A stretch of 64,000 nucleotides of DNA from Dreissena polymorpha (taxonomy: Eukaryota > Mollusca > Bivalvia > Myida > Dreissenidae), in assembly GCF_020536995.1 (NCBI RefSeq), contig NC_068359.1, positions 124,337,272 to 124,401,271 of the forward strand, given 5' to 3'. Under the pieces are notes generated by a model. It was given only the letters and a program-made list of their open reading frames with translations, ran no database searches and was not told the DNA's origin. Position 1 is the first letter of the stretch. Each line of letters begins with the position of its first letter. Made by a program: the position numbers and the translations under genes. This document shows, piece by piece, positions 13,415 through 26,307 of the stretch.

Positions 13415-16024
13415 CTTTAATATTCTTCTTTACTGTCAGTGTCTCACTTCTCCTTTACTCTGGGATCTTGCATCTGACTAGGCCATTGTTGAATGGCATA
13501 CAAAAATAATAAAATCGTTGCTTTGACGTTTATGGGTCACTTAACAATCAACGGAGAGACAAAAAATTGAATAATAGACCGTTGAATGATTGAGTGTAAA
13601 CATTAATGCCGAGTCATCCTGAATAACTACAAATATAATGCCAATCGATTTAAGGAAAGAGTTTGTATGACCCATTGTCGTAACTTTGATTGATTGAATC
13701 AAATGGTCACGAACTAATGGAAAAGCTTACAATGTGTTAAGGGACGAAATTGAACCAACTCTTTTTTCAACTGACTTGAATAACAGAAACGTTGTATGCA
13801 AACATTATAATAGCCTGAAAGTTCTAACGTTTCAAGCTTTCTATTGTGCGATATGGATTAACAACACAAACGTTTTAATCACAAGTAAAATGTCGTGAGA
13901 AGCAAGTACGAATGATAAAAATGAGTATTACGATTTTATTTAACTGTCGAATTTGGATGCAAGGACATTTACAATACAGGTCACATATGCCAAACACCGT
14001 GTTAAAGGCATTTAGTTTCCAATGCAGTCATTGCTCACCGCATTGTAAATTGATGGCAGTCAATATTTGAAGATATTGATATTGATTAACAGCTGCAAGT
14101 CATTTTGATACTTAATTTACGGATGAAATCTGCATTATATCAAACACTAAGCAGACAACATTTCTTTTATAAATTTCATTTGCTAGCGTATTTAAAAAAC
14201 AACTCGCCAGTACGCAAACGTATAATATGCATGATTCTACGCCCTGCCTCTTACAAAGAACGAAATAGATACTTCCGATAAACGTAGAATAATACGCACA
14301 CAACGGTTATCCAACACATAACAAATAATTTAAGGGACCTTTTCACGTTTTGGTAATAGACAAAATGAAAAAAAAGAGTTTCAGATTCGCTTTTTTTCGT
14401 TGTAGTTATGACATTTGTGAGGAAACAGTACTACTGAACATTAACCATGCTCTAAAATACCCATTATATTAATCTTTTGACGATTTACAAACCTGAAAAT
14501 TACAATGCGTTGCGACGCGAAACGATTGAATAATTTTGAAAGTTCTGTTGTTGGCGTTATATTTGGTTATACTACAAGGAATGCTTATATTAAGCATAAA
14601 ATACACCTCTCATTGAATGATCAAGGATATCCGAGTGGTCTAAGCGATAGACTTTTACACCGGGGGTCAGTGGTTTGAGCCCAGATGCGGGTTAATTTTT
14701 TTTCTTTCTTTTATTTTATCCTTGTTTTTTACTTGAGCTTTTTAGATCCAATGTTTTCATTTATCAATATAAAGCATTTAATGACAAACTTTATTACATG
14801 CCAAAATCCGGGAAAAGGACCCTTTAAAACTAGGGGACATTTTTTATGGGAAATTTCATGTCAATTCTGTCCAACACATAACAAACATTTAAATTTAGGG
14901 GAAATTTTATGACGATTCTGTATTACAAGAAATGCTTACTGTTAAGTAAGTTATCATGTTTTGAAGTTCCAGTTCTGCAAACAAGATGTTTTTCATCGTT
15001 ACAGGATAGTCGCTACCCTTGCATATACACCTTGTATGGTCTTTAACGCTCGCTAAATCATGAACAATTGTTTAAAAGCCCATTCGTGCGGGCATTTCGA
15101 ATGAAAAAGGTTCAAGTCCATTCTTGTGCATAAATGGACACCGGCAATGGTATGTAATTGGTTTTATGATACAGTAATCAATTGATATGACGAATTAAAC
15201 ATTTGTTCTAAAATTACTGATTTAATAAAATATCAATTCATTTATGTCCGATACTGTATTTGCTAAATGCATTTTAATGGATTTTGCCGTTAGTTATGTA
15301 TTGTTATCAAGTTGTATTCAAAACGCATTCATGAAGGAAATTTATTTCAATGCAACGCAAAAGCTATTTTCCTTTCATGGCTTTACATAAACTAGTCATT
15401 TAGATGAATATTATATGTTTCTTTTAATTTTATTTAACCAGCGAATAGAAATATTGTTCACTGGTGGCGAATATTTCTTTTGGGACGATTTAGGTGAATG
15501 AGTATTAACTCACATCAATAATTATTTCTGTTACTTGCATTGACAAATTACAAAACCTTGAATAGATCATACAATATGTTCACTATTAAATTATATGAAA
15601 AGTCACTGCGTTTCCAATTTATTAAATGGTTGTGCTAATCTTAAATGGTGTTCTACCGCCTGGCTGGAAATTTGACATCCAGTCTTAGTTACAAAATAGC
15701 CATAAAAAGATAAAACGATTACAAAATTGTCTGTCATCGCACTATTTCAGACGACAATTTATATGTTTTTTTAAACTGTTTGGGTAAAGCAAGTCTTATT
15801 TTTATGGCAATTACTATGCATTATTTCGCAGTGCATCCGTTTTTACTGTTCTCCACAGGGTCAGGGAATCTCATCTCTCTTTACAATGTAAACCATAGTG
15901 TCATTTCAGCTAAATCTCGGTTAATGAAGAAGATATACAACGTATAAAAAGTAAAATATAAACATCTATAAAATACGTCAAGTGACAAGTCAAATAACTT
16001 GCATGGTATTAGTTGTGAATTCAA
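13415..16024. other. Intergenic region between A1 and B1
   Basis: No exon recognised. It should contain the A1 promoter (upstream of 13414) and the B1 3' flank. Blocks at about 13650-14110 and 15130-15420 are clearly similar to 30000-30440 and 30730-30970, showing an old duplication. The transposable element at 14329-14828 sits inside it. Confidence 0.6.
14329..14828 (+). mobile_element. TIR element carrying a tRNA-like promoter (copy 2, best preserved)
   Basis: The ends are inverted repeats: TTTAAGGGACCTTTTC on the left and GAAAAGGACCCTTTAAA on the right. Near 14622-14690 lies a tRNA-like stretch with a box A match (TGGTCTAAGCG) and a box B-like GGTTTGAGCCC about 40 bp further on, followed by a T-rich tract that would end Pol III transcription. 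The copy at 1192-1672 shares the whole body. The mix of DNA-transposon ends and a SINE-like promoter is unusual. No coding capacity. Confidence 0.65.
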
Positions 16025-19000
16025 TCAATACACTTTTGTACAAAACAGAAGAAGTGCAGCGGATATGACGTATGTCTTTGTTATAATAAATCGACTCGCA
16101 ACACAAGTGGCGTCACCAGCGTAAGTAGTGAAATACTTGTGTGATTGTTCAATGCCGCATTCGGAATAGCTGTAGGAAACAACGAAGAAATCCTTTGCAA
16201 ATGACGCCAGTGTAGAGTTGCACGTCCCTGACGACACAAATGGGGCGTGTGCAAGGCATCCCAAGAAGGTTTTGATTGCCCTAAACAAAATGAAATCAAT
16301 CTAATTGTAAGACAGTTAAAGTCAATAAATACTTCGCAAAACAACATATTCTACCATCGATTTCTTGACTCACTATAAATGTATCCAATTTAATAATACT
16401 AGTTGCGATTTATTTCTTATATTAAATAGAACCATTTGTACACAAATATACGTGACGGTTATGCCAAATAGTATTGTGTGAAAACACTAAAGATAATGTC
16501 CGAGATTAAACATTCAAAACTGAACATGAATCTGCCATGAACTATTATCAGGAAACTTTTAATCTAGCCTTGTATTGTTTAACGAGCATATATTTAAACA
16601 TGATACCTAAATATATCTGTTTTGAATAGTTTAATTCAGCAACCAACGAATTTGATTGTGATTTCCGTGCATTGGGATATATGTCACAGTGTATTGAGTC
16701 ATGAAATGTCAGGAAATATAATGAAGTTATACTTGCAAGCTGCCGTCTTGTAGCTGTTATAGTTCCCATTCAAGAGGTCTTGATTTGCTGTCACAAATGG
16801 TCCCTTAAATGACGAGAAGCAGGTGCCATTGGCGAACATTTGCGTCGCACATTGTTTTAAAACATCCGTCATAGCTGCAAAAAGTTAATGTAATCTTATT
16901 ATTTCTGAAAATGTAAAGCCATATTTTAAAGGATAAATTGGTGCTGCGTTTGATTGCGTTTTCTGTGGAAGCTCTGGTAGAAAATATGAATATATCACTT
17001 TTTAACCGTGTGTTCTGTAATAGCCTCGGCAGAAAATCGTAAACATGTGCTAAATGCATTAATGTTATAACTATCAAAAATCAATAGTAGTTGAGTAATG
17101 AGAAATTGGTTTTTCTGTCTCATCTTTTTCAATCTGTATTTTATTCATAACTTCAAGTGCCTTATACGAATATTATTTTTATTAATTAATTAATATTGGT
17201 TTTAACAAATGACAACTTAGAGATGATACCAGTAATAATTTGTTTGTACTGTTGTATTCAAGATCTTTACATTTATATGGAAACATACATAATGAACCGG
17301 ATCACTATAGTTTCCATAAAGCGCTACCCTTAGTTCGAGATACTTGCCCTTAGGACCTATGTCTAAACTACACTTATCCATATTCAAACAAGACATAAAT
17401 ACTCATTTAATTGGAAAGGTAATTTGTGTTTAATGAAATAATAATACGAATTAGCATGAGCTAATTAATAAGCTTTGTAATATGTTTCATAAATAGACTG
17501 CATTATGTCAATTAAGTAGAGATCATTATATATCAGCATGCGTGGTATCGGTTCCATGCTTGACCTTTATTACTGGGTGCAAATGGTTTCGACTTGTTTA
17601 TATTTATGTGCTATAAACACCCTTTATCATCAAAAGAAATACATTTACAAACCTTGTGAGTTGTTACAGATCAGTCGATATAACACTTTGACAAACGCGG
17701 GATCATAGTTAAAAAAGGCATCGTTTTTGTAGCATGTTCCCACGGCGTCCGTAACGCACCGGATGGTACATTCAGCACTGCAAAGAAGTACATGTATATT
17801 ATATAATATTATTGTGTACATCATATACATTTGCAAAAGATGTACAGATGTACGTCGGTATTTTCATGTGTTTTCTATTTAAATTACTGCCTAACATACT
17901 TTTGACACAGCGTGTTGATCATGGCGGCTGTCGTGTCCTCAGATATCCCGACTGTGTGGCACGACTTTAATATCTCAACGACAACGTTAGCATCACAATT
18001 CTGAAAATGTTTCAATAGTTCGTTTTCTATGTGAAAGTATTGTATGCTGTGAATGAAACGAACACTTGTTTCTAAGAACAAAGAATACAATCGTGTCATA
18101 TCAATGTATTGTTATTGCTCGCAACTATTGGAAGCATACCTGTTGCTTTTTATTATTACACAACCGTAGTTTTGAACCTATCTGTGTGATGCGATTAACA
18201 AAAATACTTAAATATATTAAATGTGACAATTGACAGGACAATATATACACTTTAACATTAACTGGTGTTTATCGTTTTGAAACTGCCATATGATTGGTGG
18301 TTTAGAGGAGGTGTTAACTCATTTTAAACGCTTGTCAAATCTAATATTTAGCATAAAATTAACCGAACAGAACAGACCGAAATAGTGTATTTCGACTTAA
18401 GCAAATAAAGCTCATCATCATAAAAAGCATACAATGACAACACGCGTTTCAATTTAATACAAGCATACATAATTTCGAAGAAATAGCAACCGCTCAGACA
18501 GGATATAATTATGTTCTCCTGTCTATGTTGCATGCATGAATTTAAAAATGTTAAACACATAATGTCAAAACAAAGTTAAGAAATTGCAACAATTATAACA
18601 GTATTTTTTACTTGTTTCCTTGTTGAAACAATATTATTATTTGTATACTAAATAAATATTACATTTTCTCGTATTTTAAAGCATTTTATATTCATAACAT
18701 CAGCATTTTAAGGGAATTTTATTACAAAATGATATCCATCCTCGATATCAATTAGGTTTCAAAACATACATTTTCGTTAATCGCTGACAATGATCTAATG
18801 TCTTCCTCTATATATTAATAATTTGTGACACGACAAACGTAATTTAACAATATTGTTCCTGTGCTTTTTTAAATATCAAGATGAGATAATTAAAATACTG
18901 GTTTTCGTATATAAAATCATTGAGCTAGATGTTGTGACACTGGCATTCTAGTTAGTGACACACTCGTCTCGTTATCTGTTTATTTCGTTACGGCATACAT

Positions 19001-21438
19001 TGATAGTGTGTTCACAGATTATGGAAATATCAATCATTTGGTAAAACCGGTAGTGTTAAGTATACCCAATTCTTTCGATGACATAGGTGAAACGACCAAA
19101 GCGATTATGAGCTTGTTGAACTTGTTTAAGTCTAGTCTCTACACAATTTTCGATGCTTTTCACAAAGTTAAAATAATATTGATAGGAACGTTCATGTCTT
19201 TTGTTAGTGTGAATAAACAATGAAAAGCTTTAATGCATCGCCAAGAGAATATGGGTGAGTGTAACTCCCACTTAATTTAACCAACTTACATGAAATACTG
19301 AATGTGTTCGATAAGTGACCAATGTGTATAACTTGTAATTTTAGTTCTTTGTACATGAATCGAAGAAGTGTAAAGAGTTTGCCGCTCCATGTCCACAGTT
19401 ATCTTTTTAAGTAATAATTTTAAGTAGTTATATGGGTCTGATATGTCGCCAAGTTATGTATTGGTATAATAACTCCGGATTCCCAGCTGCGTGGAAAACG
19501 TTTTAAATCCAGTATTCATAATAATAATGGCTTTGCGATGACAACGATTTTTTCTGTTAGTTTTATATATATTAGTTTTTACGCGCCTGCGCCTTATTGT
19601 GTTTCAATCATTCTGTTGCAATTATTATAATATATAGAGAATATTATGTGAGTGCCGGATAGAGATCAAGTTTATCATGCGAGGCTGAGAAACATGTAGT
19701 GCGAGGCTTGCCGAGCGCTACAAAGTTTCGAGCCGAGCATGATAAACTTGATCTCTATCCGACACTCACATAATATTCTATGTATCCTATTATTTTGTGG
19801 TCGTTTATCGTTCAAAAAGAGTAAAAATACTTTAAAGTTCAAAGAAACAGCGCTGGTTTTCCAAGTTGACTCCGAAGTGTTTGTTTACTTCAACGTCATC
19901 ATTTGCTATGACGTCACATTGAAACATATAGTGTTCTTAAGATAGAGATCGGAAAACCATGGTCTAAAAATAGCGATAGTATAATGGTAAAGTTTATACG
20001 ATCGTTGTTATACTATCTATTTTCATCTCGTAATAGGATAAATAATAGTGTCGATATACGATTCAGTTCGGGGTAAGTAAGTTCAGTAGTTTGCCTGTTT
20101 CGGAATCAAACGAATTTAAATGTATGTCACCTTCGTCCTCTAATCTCCGTAAATAATCATGAAATTCTTTTAACGGTATCATATCTTAGTCGTGGTCTGT
20201 TGTTTACGTTTAAATAATTTCCTAAATTCAATGAATTATTTCCGTTGCATACTTTTATTTTGCTTGCTGTGATCATTGCTCTATTTCGATTGCGTTTTCC
20301 AACAGTCATGTATCTATACTTGTTAACCTTTTCAAAGAAATCATTTATTTTCTTAATTAGATAATACTCGTATAAAGCTAATGTAAATCAGGATGGGTTT
20401 TTGTTAACTTTTCGTAAACCATTTTTGTCTATTTTTAACAGGTTCTATTAATGTCTTTCTTTTTAAGTCTTGAAATTTGCTTAAAATATATCCCATTTTG
20501 AACTTTTCGACACAATTCGAAAATTCTCACACCATTATGTCAGGAACAAAGTTTGGATCAAAGTTGCAATACGCGCGTGTGTTCTCGATTTTGTATATAG
20601 TACGATACATCACGTACATAATCGCATTTGTTCTCATGTTGTCTTATATAATAATCATAGGATTACTTTGGGAAACAACGTTATTCGTCCGGAGATCAAG
20701 TGTCAGCGGCGAATAATGATATAATTCCGTGAAATTAATAACGTTACAATGTAAAATCTTATTGAAATCGATACGTAAATTTGATAAATATTCCACTTCT
20801 CTTTCACCGATTTGTGTATGGCACTTTATCTTATCTATGATATGGTCGTTTTTAACCGCTAATTTAAAATACAAATATTTGTAGTTTTGCATATAATTAA
20901 TCTCCGAATCGATTCGTAAGTGCGTCACAAGTTTATTGTGGGATTAAGGGCTCAATCTATGGGTCAAAATCCCACTCAATATCAATATTCAAACTGATGT
21001 TATCATATGAGTCGTGCTCTGAGAACACTGTGCATAATGCATGTGCGTAAAGTGTCGTCCCAGATTAGCCTGTGCAATCCGCACAGGCTAATCAGGGACG
21101 ACACTTTCAGCCTGAACTAGATTTTTGCTAAGAAGAGACTTTCTTAAAACAGAAAATATCAGAAAAACGGAAAGTGTCGTCCCTGATTAGCCTGTACGGT
21201 CTACACAGGCTCATCTGGGACGACACCTTACGCACATGCATTATGCCCAGTTTTTAGAACGCGACTCATATATTAGAAGGTATGTAGCGCGCAAAGCGAT
21301 GAAAAAAGAAAGCACACTTGTTTTAGGAAACACTGTCCGAACTTCTTAATATTTCAGAATGATTTCACATACCTCTGTTAGTACTTGTGTGACAGCGACA
21401 CCAAGAAGAATCATCAAACCTATAATGATAAATTTCAT
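16025..21438 (-). CDS. Gene B1: secreted 14-Cys protein, probably membrane-anchored (229 aa, five exons)
   Basis: Family not recognised. Exons 5' to 3': 21438-21373, 18000-17900, 17777-17653, 16874-16733, 16280-16025, with GT-AG introns, consistent phases (0, 2, 1, 2) and a TGA stop. Exon 1 is almost exactly a signal peptide (MKFIIIGLMILLGVAVTQ); in-frame upstream ATGs exist, but this start gives the cleanest signal. The mature part has 14 cysteines, all matched in B2, including IRCVTDAVGTC, CNNSQ, LASFAKD and VSYSYSECG. The last ~20 residues are hydrophobic (YVISAALLLFC) and reach the C-terminus, which fits a GPI signal or a short membrane tail. Exons 3, 4 and 5 are 125, 142 and 256 bp, identical in size to those of B2. 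The 3.4-kb first intron holds a hairpin element and a MITE. An extracellular surface role is inference. Confidence 0.8.
19639..19779. repeat. Foldback hairpin with ~42-bp arms in intron 1 of B1
   Basis: The left arm (about 19639-19680, AGAGATCAAGTTTATCATGC) is repeated in inverse at 19736-19779 with very few mismatches, around a ~55-bp loop. A TGACGTCA-type palindrome (ATGACGTCAC) lies about 130 bp beyond it. It resembles the hairpin at 59300-59444 in layout. Probably a non-autonomous foldback element. Confidence 0.8.
21008..21269. mobile_element. ~260-bp MITE-like element (copy 1), Dreissena-type
   Basis: The ends are GAGTCGTGCTCTGAGAAC and TTAGAACGCGACTC in inverse orientation. Inside are two hairpins built on AGTGTCGTCCC, CACAGGCTAATC and GGGACGACACTT. 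Further copies lie at 58180-58441 and 61258-61484. I remember this sequence as very common in Dreissena genomes; it is the main clue to the organism. It lies about 100 bp downstream of B1 exon 1. Confidence 0.8.
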
Positions 21439-21654
21439 TAAGTATGCATACATGAAACTATATTTCAGATAAGTAAAATATGAGGTTTTTAAGTTCCGCT
21501 TAACTTTAATAATACATGGAATATGGTGTGACACGGTGGTTTTGTAAATCAAAGTCCATAAATCAATGATGGACAATGGGCGTTTGGTTAAAGTTGACGA
21601 GGCAGCGATAAACAAGCAAATTCGTTGAATTGATATCCCACGCCAATATGCTTC

Positions 21655-21758
21655 ATGACACAAAAGTGTTATTTTTGACACTCGGCTCAAAAGATACAAA
21701 GGGCCATAACTCCACTATTAACAGATGGTGTACACTGTCATTTGGCGTGCATCATCCT

Positions 21759-21809
<51 letters not shown>

Positions 21810-21962
21810 TCAAACCAAGTTTCAATGAAATCCGCCAAAGCACTTCCAAGATATGCCTCCGAACACAAAAGTGCCGGACGGACGGACGGACGGAAAGACG
21901 GACGGGCGGAAGAACGGACAACGCCAAAATAATATCCCTCCGCCTATAGCGGGGGGTAATAA
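21655..21962 (+). repeat. Dispersed mollusc repeat with (TA)n and GGAC-rich tail (copy 1)
   Basis: The body contains AAAGGGCCATAACTCC and TTTGGCGTGCATCATCCTCT, then a 49-bp (TA)n tract at 21760-21808. This is followed by TTCAATGAAATCCGCCAAAG, a (GGAC)n stretch and a close of TATCCCTCCGCCTATAGC. A shorter copy is at 33052-33216. The ORFs here (Tyr-Ile repeats) come from the (TA)n tract. Confidence 0.8.
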
Positions 21963-22793
21963 AAATAGGAATATTGAACTAACAGAAACATTATCAGGAG
22001 AGAAATTCTAGTTAACCGCAATAAGTCTTTTATTTAGGCAGTCACTAATTACATATATAACATATGGGAATATGTAATTAGGGATTCATCTGAATTTCAT
22101 TGGGTATCCTTCCTCTTTTATGATTTACCCTTTAAAATATATGGTCCCTTCCATTTGTATTCCCTATTCTGTGAAATGTGTCCCACCCTATTGTATCTTT
22201 CTTTCATTTGTCAATTGTCGCATTAATAAAAGCACACAAAACATGCTTTTTATTTTTTGCTTTCCGGTGGTTTCTTGAGAAATATCAGTGAAATAAAAAC
22301 ATGTAAGACAAATATTGTGGAAACTAGACTTAAAATGACACATTATAATACATTAATTGTACGATCGTGAACTACTAATAATACAAAGGGTATTAAGGCA
22401 ACATGTCTTATCTATTAATCGTAATAGAAAAATGCATGTAAATGTTATAATGTAATCGTATTTCACTACAATACATTACAGTTCTAAATAGCACGCTATC
22501 ATAGTCTGGTATACTTAACAATTAAAACAATTAAAACGGCATAAAGGCCTCATATCATATTTATTATCCGTATGACAAAATGTATGTAACAGTAACCAAC
22601 AATCATGTAAACATAGTTTGCGTATGGTTTCTGTAATATACCAAGGAACATACATAGTACATCAGACATATTAACAGTTTCAGCAGAAAAACATTGAAAA
22701 CATGAAATATATACAATTCAAGTACAAACAAACACATAGAAAGCATGTATTTACAGTATCACACGAAACACATTTTGCAACAATTTTACCATG

Positions 22794-25700
22794 TCAATTT
22801 CTATACATTACCTCATTTCTAATAATAAATGCTTTATGAATATAGGTTCCTAAGTTTCTAAGTATATTCTCATTTTCTGACTTTATAAGATCTACAAATT
22901 TAGCCATGCTAGGTCTAAACCAATATTTTCTGCCAATATATTTTTTCCTTATGTCAGTATACATTACACATTCCATAACAAAATGATATTCATCCTCAAT
23001 TGTATTGCATCTTGCACATTTTCTATCACTTATTGAGGTACTCAAAGGTCTGGTCCATCGACCAGCCTCAATATGCAATCTATGCGATGAGACTCGAAAA
23101 CGAGAAAACGATTGACAAAACTTGCTTATATTGAAACATTCGAGATATGGTTGAAATCTAAAAGATGAAATTGTGTTGTAGAATAAAGCTCTACTAGACT
23201 GAGTTAATCTGGCGTACCAGTTCTGTATAAATTGGTCATTTAATCTCTGCTTAACAATATATAGAAACATGTCATTATTACCTACACCTTGAAAAGTCCA
23301 GGCATCAACAAAACCAAGCGAACATAATAAGTTCTCTAATAAGGAGCACCAATTTGTTTTATTGGGATACAATTCTAAATCATTCTTTAATAAATTATAC
23401 ACACGAAGAATATACTTATTTTCTTTCGTTTGAAGAATTCGTAACCAATATTTAATAGCCTTATTCATATGTATAGTTTTAAAAGATACTCTGCCTAATT
23501 CTCCATATATAAAATCGTTCTGAGTAGTTTTCTTCACACCAAGCAGTTTTTTGCAAAATCTCATATGTACTGTCTCAATTGATAAGTCATTCGCAAAACA
23601 ACATATTTCACAACAATAATTCAAAATTGGCGATACAAGCTTATCGAAAAGTTCCAACTTGTGTTTTGGCGGTATATAAGTAAATTTATACAAGTATTTA
23701 TTCATAGTAAAAATGGCTTTTTGTGCCTGTCCGGCCAAAGTACTTTGTGCGGTACTAAGCGAACCCCCTGTAGTAAAAACCACACCTAAATAACAGAATT
23801 TGTTAACTATTTCAATTGGTTCGCCATTATAATAAAAAGCAATGTCATTTGGGATAGAACCGCCTTTTTTTAAATATCATAACTTTTGTTTTAGCAACAT
23901 TTACCTTCAGTTTCCATGTTAAACAATAATCATATAATATATCAATACTACGCTGTAAAGATTCAGTCGAATTTGCAAAAATGACAATGTCGTCGGCATA
24001 CAGTAACATAAATATCTTAAACATATTAACATCTATACTATCTGCATTGTTATGAATAAACATGTCTTCTAAATCATTGATAAACATCGAAAATAAAAAG
24101 GGAGATAAGCACTCCCCCTGACGTACCCCAAGAGTACATGTGTATTCATCACTTAACTTATTGCAATACTTAACTCTAGACTTAACAGAATCGTATATTG
24201 ATTTAACAATGTTGAGTATATGACCTCTAAGTCCCAGCTGTATCAGCTTAAACCAAAGATTTTCACGAACCACATAGTCAAACGCTTTAGTATAATCAAC
24301 ACATAATGTATAGAGTTGTTTCCCTTGATTCAGAACATGTGTTATTAAACCGTTAAGCACAAATATATTATCTACCGTACTCATATTTGCCCTAAATCCT
24401 GATTGGGCTTCTATATACACGTTATACTTTTCGGCCCATGATTTCAATCTATTATCTATAATCCTAGTAAACAGCTTACCTAAACTACTCAATAAAAATA
24501 TACCCCGATAATTATCCACATTATTTATACTGCCTTTTTTATGCAGTGGAATCACAAAGCCTTCCGACCATCGCTTGGGGAAATATGCGTTTTCAAAAAT
24601 CTTATTAAACAATGTATAAAACACGCTCATCAATGCATTTTTACCGACAGTAAACATTTCGTTTATTAAACAATCAGGACCACCTGACCTGTTGGTTTTC
24701 AACTGGTTAATGGCTGCTGTTATTTCCGTAATAGTTATACATGTGTTTAATTCACTGAACATAATTTTAAATTCATCATTTTCGTACCTATCAATAAAAT
24801 ACATAATATCCTCATCAGGTGTAAAAAACCTATCTTCTGGATTATTAACAGCTTTAAAATAATTTTCAAACATTGACATTGATATATTTGACTTTTTGAT
24901 ACCAGCAGATTCCTTTAGCATATTCCAATATAAACGAGCATTTTTGTGCCTGTTACTCAACAGTTTGTTTGTTTTTTCTTTATCATAATTGTATCTACAT
25001 TTTCTTATTGTTAACTTATAATCCGACCTAGATTTCACCATATTCACTCTTGTGTTTTCATTTTGACTAATTCTATACTGATTAAGACATCTTAAGAAAA
25101 TATTCCTTTTCTCAAAACACTCCTCGTTAAACCATGGCTGTGAACTTTCCGAGTTAACAACATAATTACTATTTTCTGTACATATAGTTTTAACAAAAGG
25201 TGAGGCAACATTGTCTAAAATAGTTTCGAAATTATTTATACACACATCTTTATCATCACATGTCATGCTAGCCCTTATATTATTCGTCAAAACATCTAAG
25301 CTTTCTAAACATTCTTCACTTTCTAAATTTTCAATATAAGTATTTTTCAAGTCGGGCTTCCATACATATTTATAGTTTACACTTTCAAAATCTGTTGTAT
25401 CACACCTATCACTTGTATTTTTACTGATAATTGAGTCTAATGTATATGTAACGCTCATTAAACAGTGGTCTGAGACAATATTTGGAACATCGATATCAAA
25501 TATGGAAATATTCTTGAACATAGCATATTTGCATAACAAATAGTCCACCACGCTACATCCCCTATTACTTACAAATGTATGTTTCCCTATCGTATTATCA
25601 TTGCCTTTTCTACCATTTACAATTCTATAGCCCGTTTGCTTACAAAAATCTAACATAAGTCTTCCATTATTGTTGACAGACGTTTTATCTAATGAAAACC

Positions 25701-26304
25701 TACGTAATTCAATATCCGACTGGTACCCCTCAGGCAGTAAATCAATATTGAAATTGTTCACAATATCATTTTCTACATGATCAGGCAAAGTTGAAGTGCG
25801 TGAGTTAAAGTCTCCAAAAATTGCATAATAATTTTCATTTTCTGACAAACTTTCTACATATATAACGGAATCAATTAACCTATCAAAAACATTAGTCTCA
25901 TCCATAGATTGGCGGCTACTATCATCTGGAACCACATAACATAAACCTATAAAAAAGTCTCTCTCTGTACCTAACTTTTTGGCAGATAATTTAACCCAAA
26001 TAATGTCATCTTTTGATGTAAAAACTAAACTATCATCTGACACTAGATTATTTCTTATATAAACAATAATACCGCCTGAATTTCGTTTTGCTGTGCTTTT
26101 AATATCTTCTCTATTTAAAACGTAATGTTCGAAACCATCTACATGTAAATTTGAAAAAGCATCTGTCCATGTTTCTGTAAATAAAATACAATCATTGTTA
26201 TCGAATAATTTCTTTACAAAATCCGATTTCAATTTGTCAGTCCTTTTACTACATAGTCCGTTAATGTTCATATAAGCGCATCGAACTTTGATCTTCTCCT
26301 CTCC
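22794..26304 (-). pseudogene. LINE ORF2: AP endonuclease-reverse transcriptase, one frameshift
   Basis: It nicks target DNA and copies the LINE RNA (family knowledge). Part 1 (26271-23845, 808 aa) has the endonuclease motifs NINGL, FTETWTD, FGDFNSRTS, VVDYLL and IVSDHCL. It then has RT motifs: VIPLHKKGSINNVDNYRG, VDYTKAFDYV (catalytic Asp), GVRQGECLSPFLF and LLYADDIVIF. Part 2 (23783-22794, 329 aa) is in another frame and holds a CCHC-like knuckle, CARCNTIEDEYHFVMEC. The frame breaks at a run of seven A after KTKVMIF; with six A the frame continues as GGSIPND into part 2. All catalytic residues checked are present. The ATG at 26271 lies 12 codons after the ORF1 stop, in frame with it. Confidence 0.9.
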
Positions 26305-26307
26305 GTC

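Noticed and set aside
14622-14690. tRNA gene
   Set aside because: Has box A and B but no foldable cloverleaf, and lies inside a repeated TIR element.
18720-18755. Short stretch like the EDEYHF part of the LINE ORF2
   Set aside because: Only about 20 bases agree and the flanks do not; treated as chance.
21630-21949. Plus-strand ORFs with Tyr-Ile repeats and an Asp/Gly/Arg-rich tail
   Set aside because: Explained by the (TA)n and (GGAC)n parts of a dispersed repeat.
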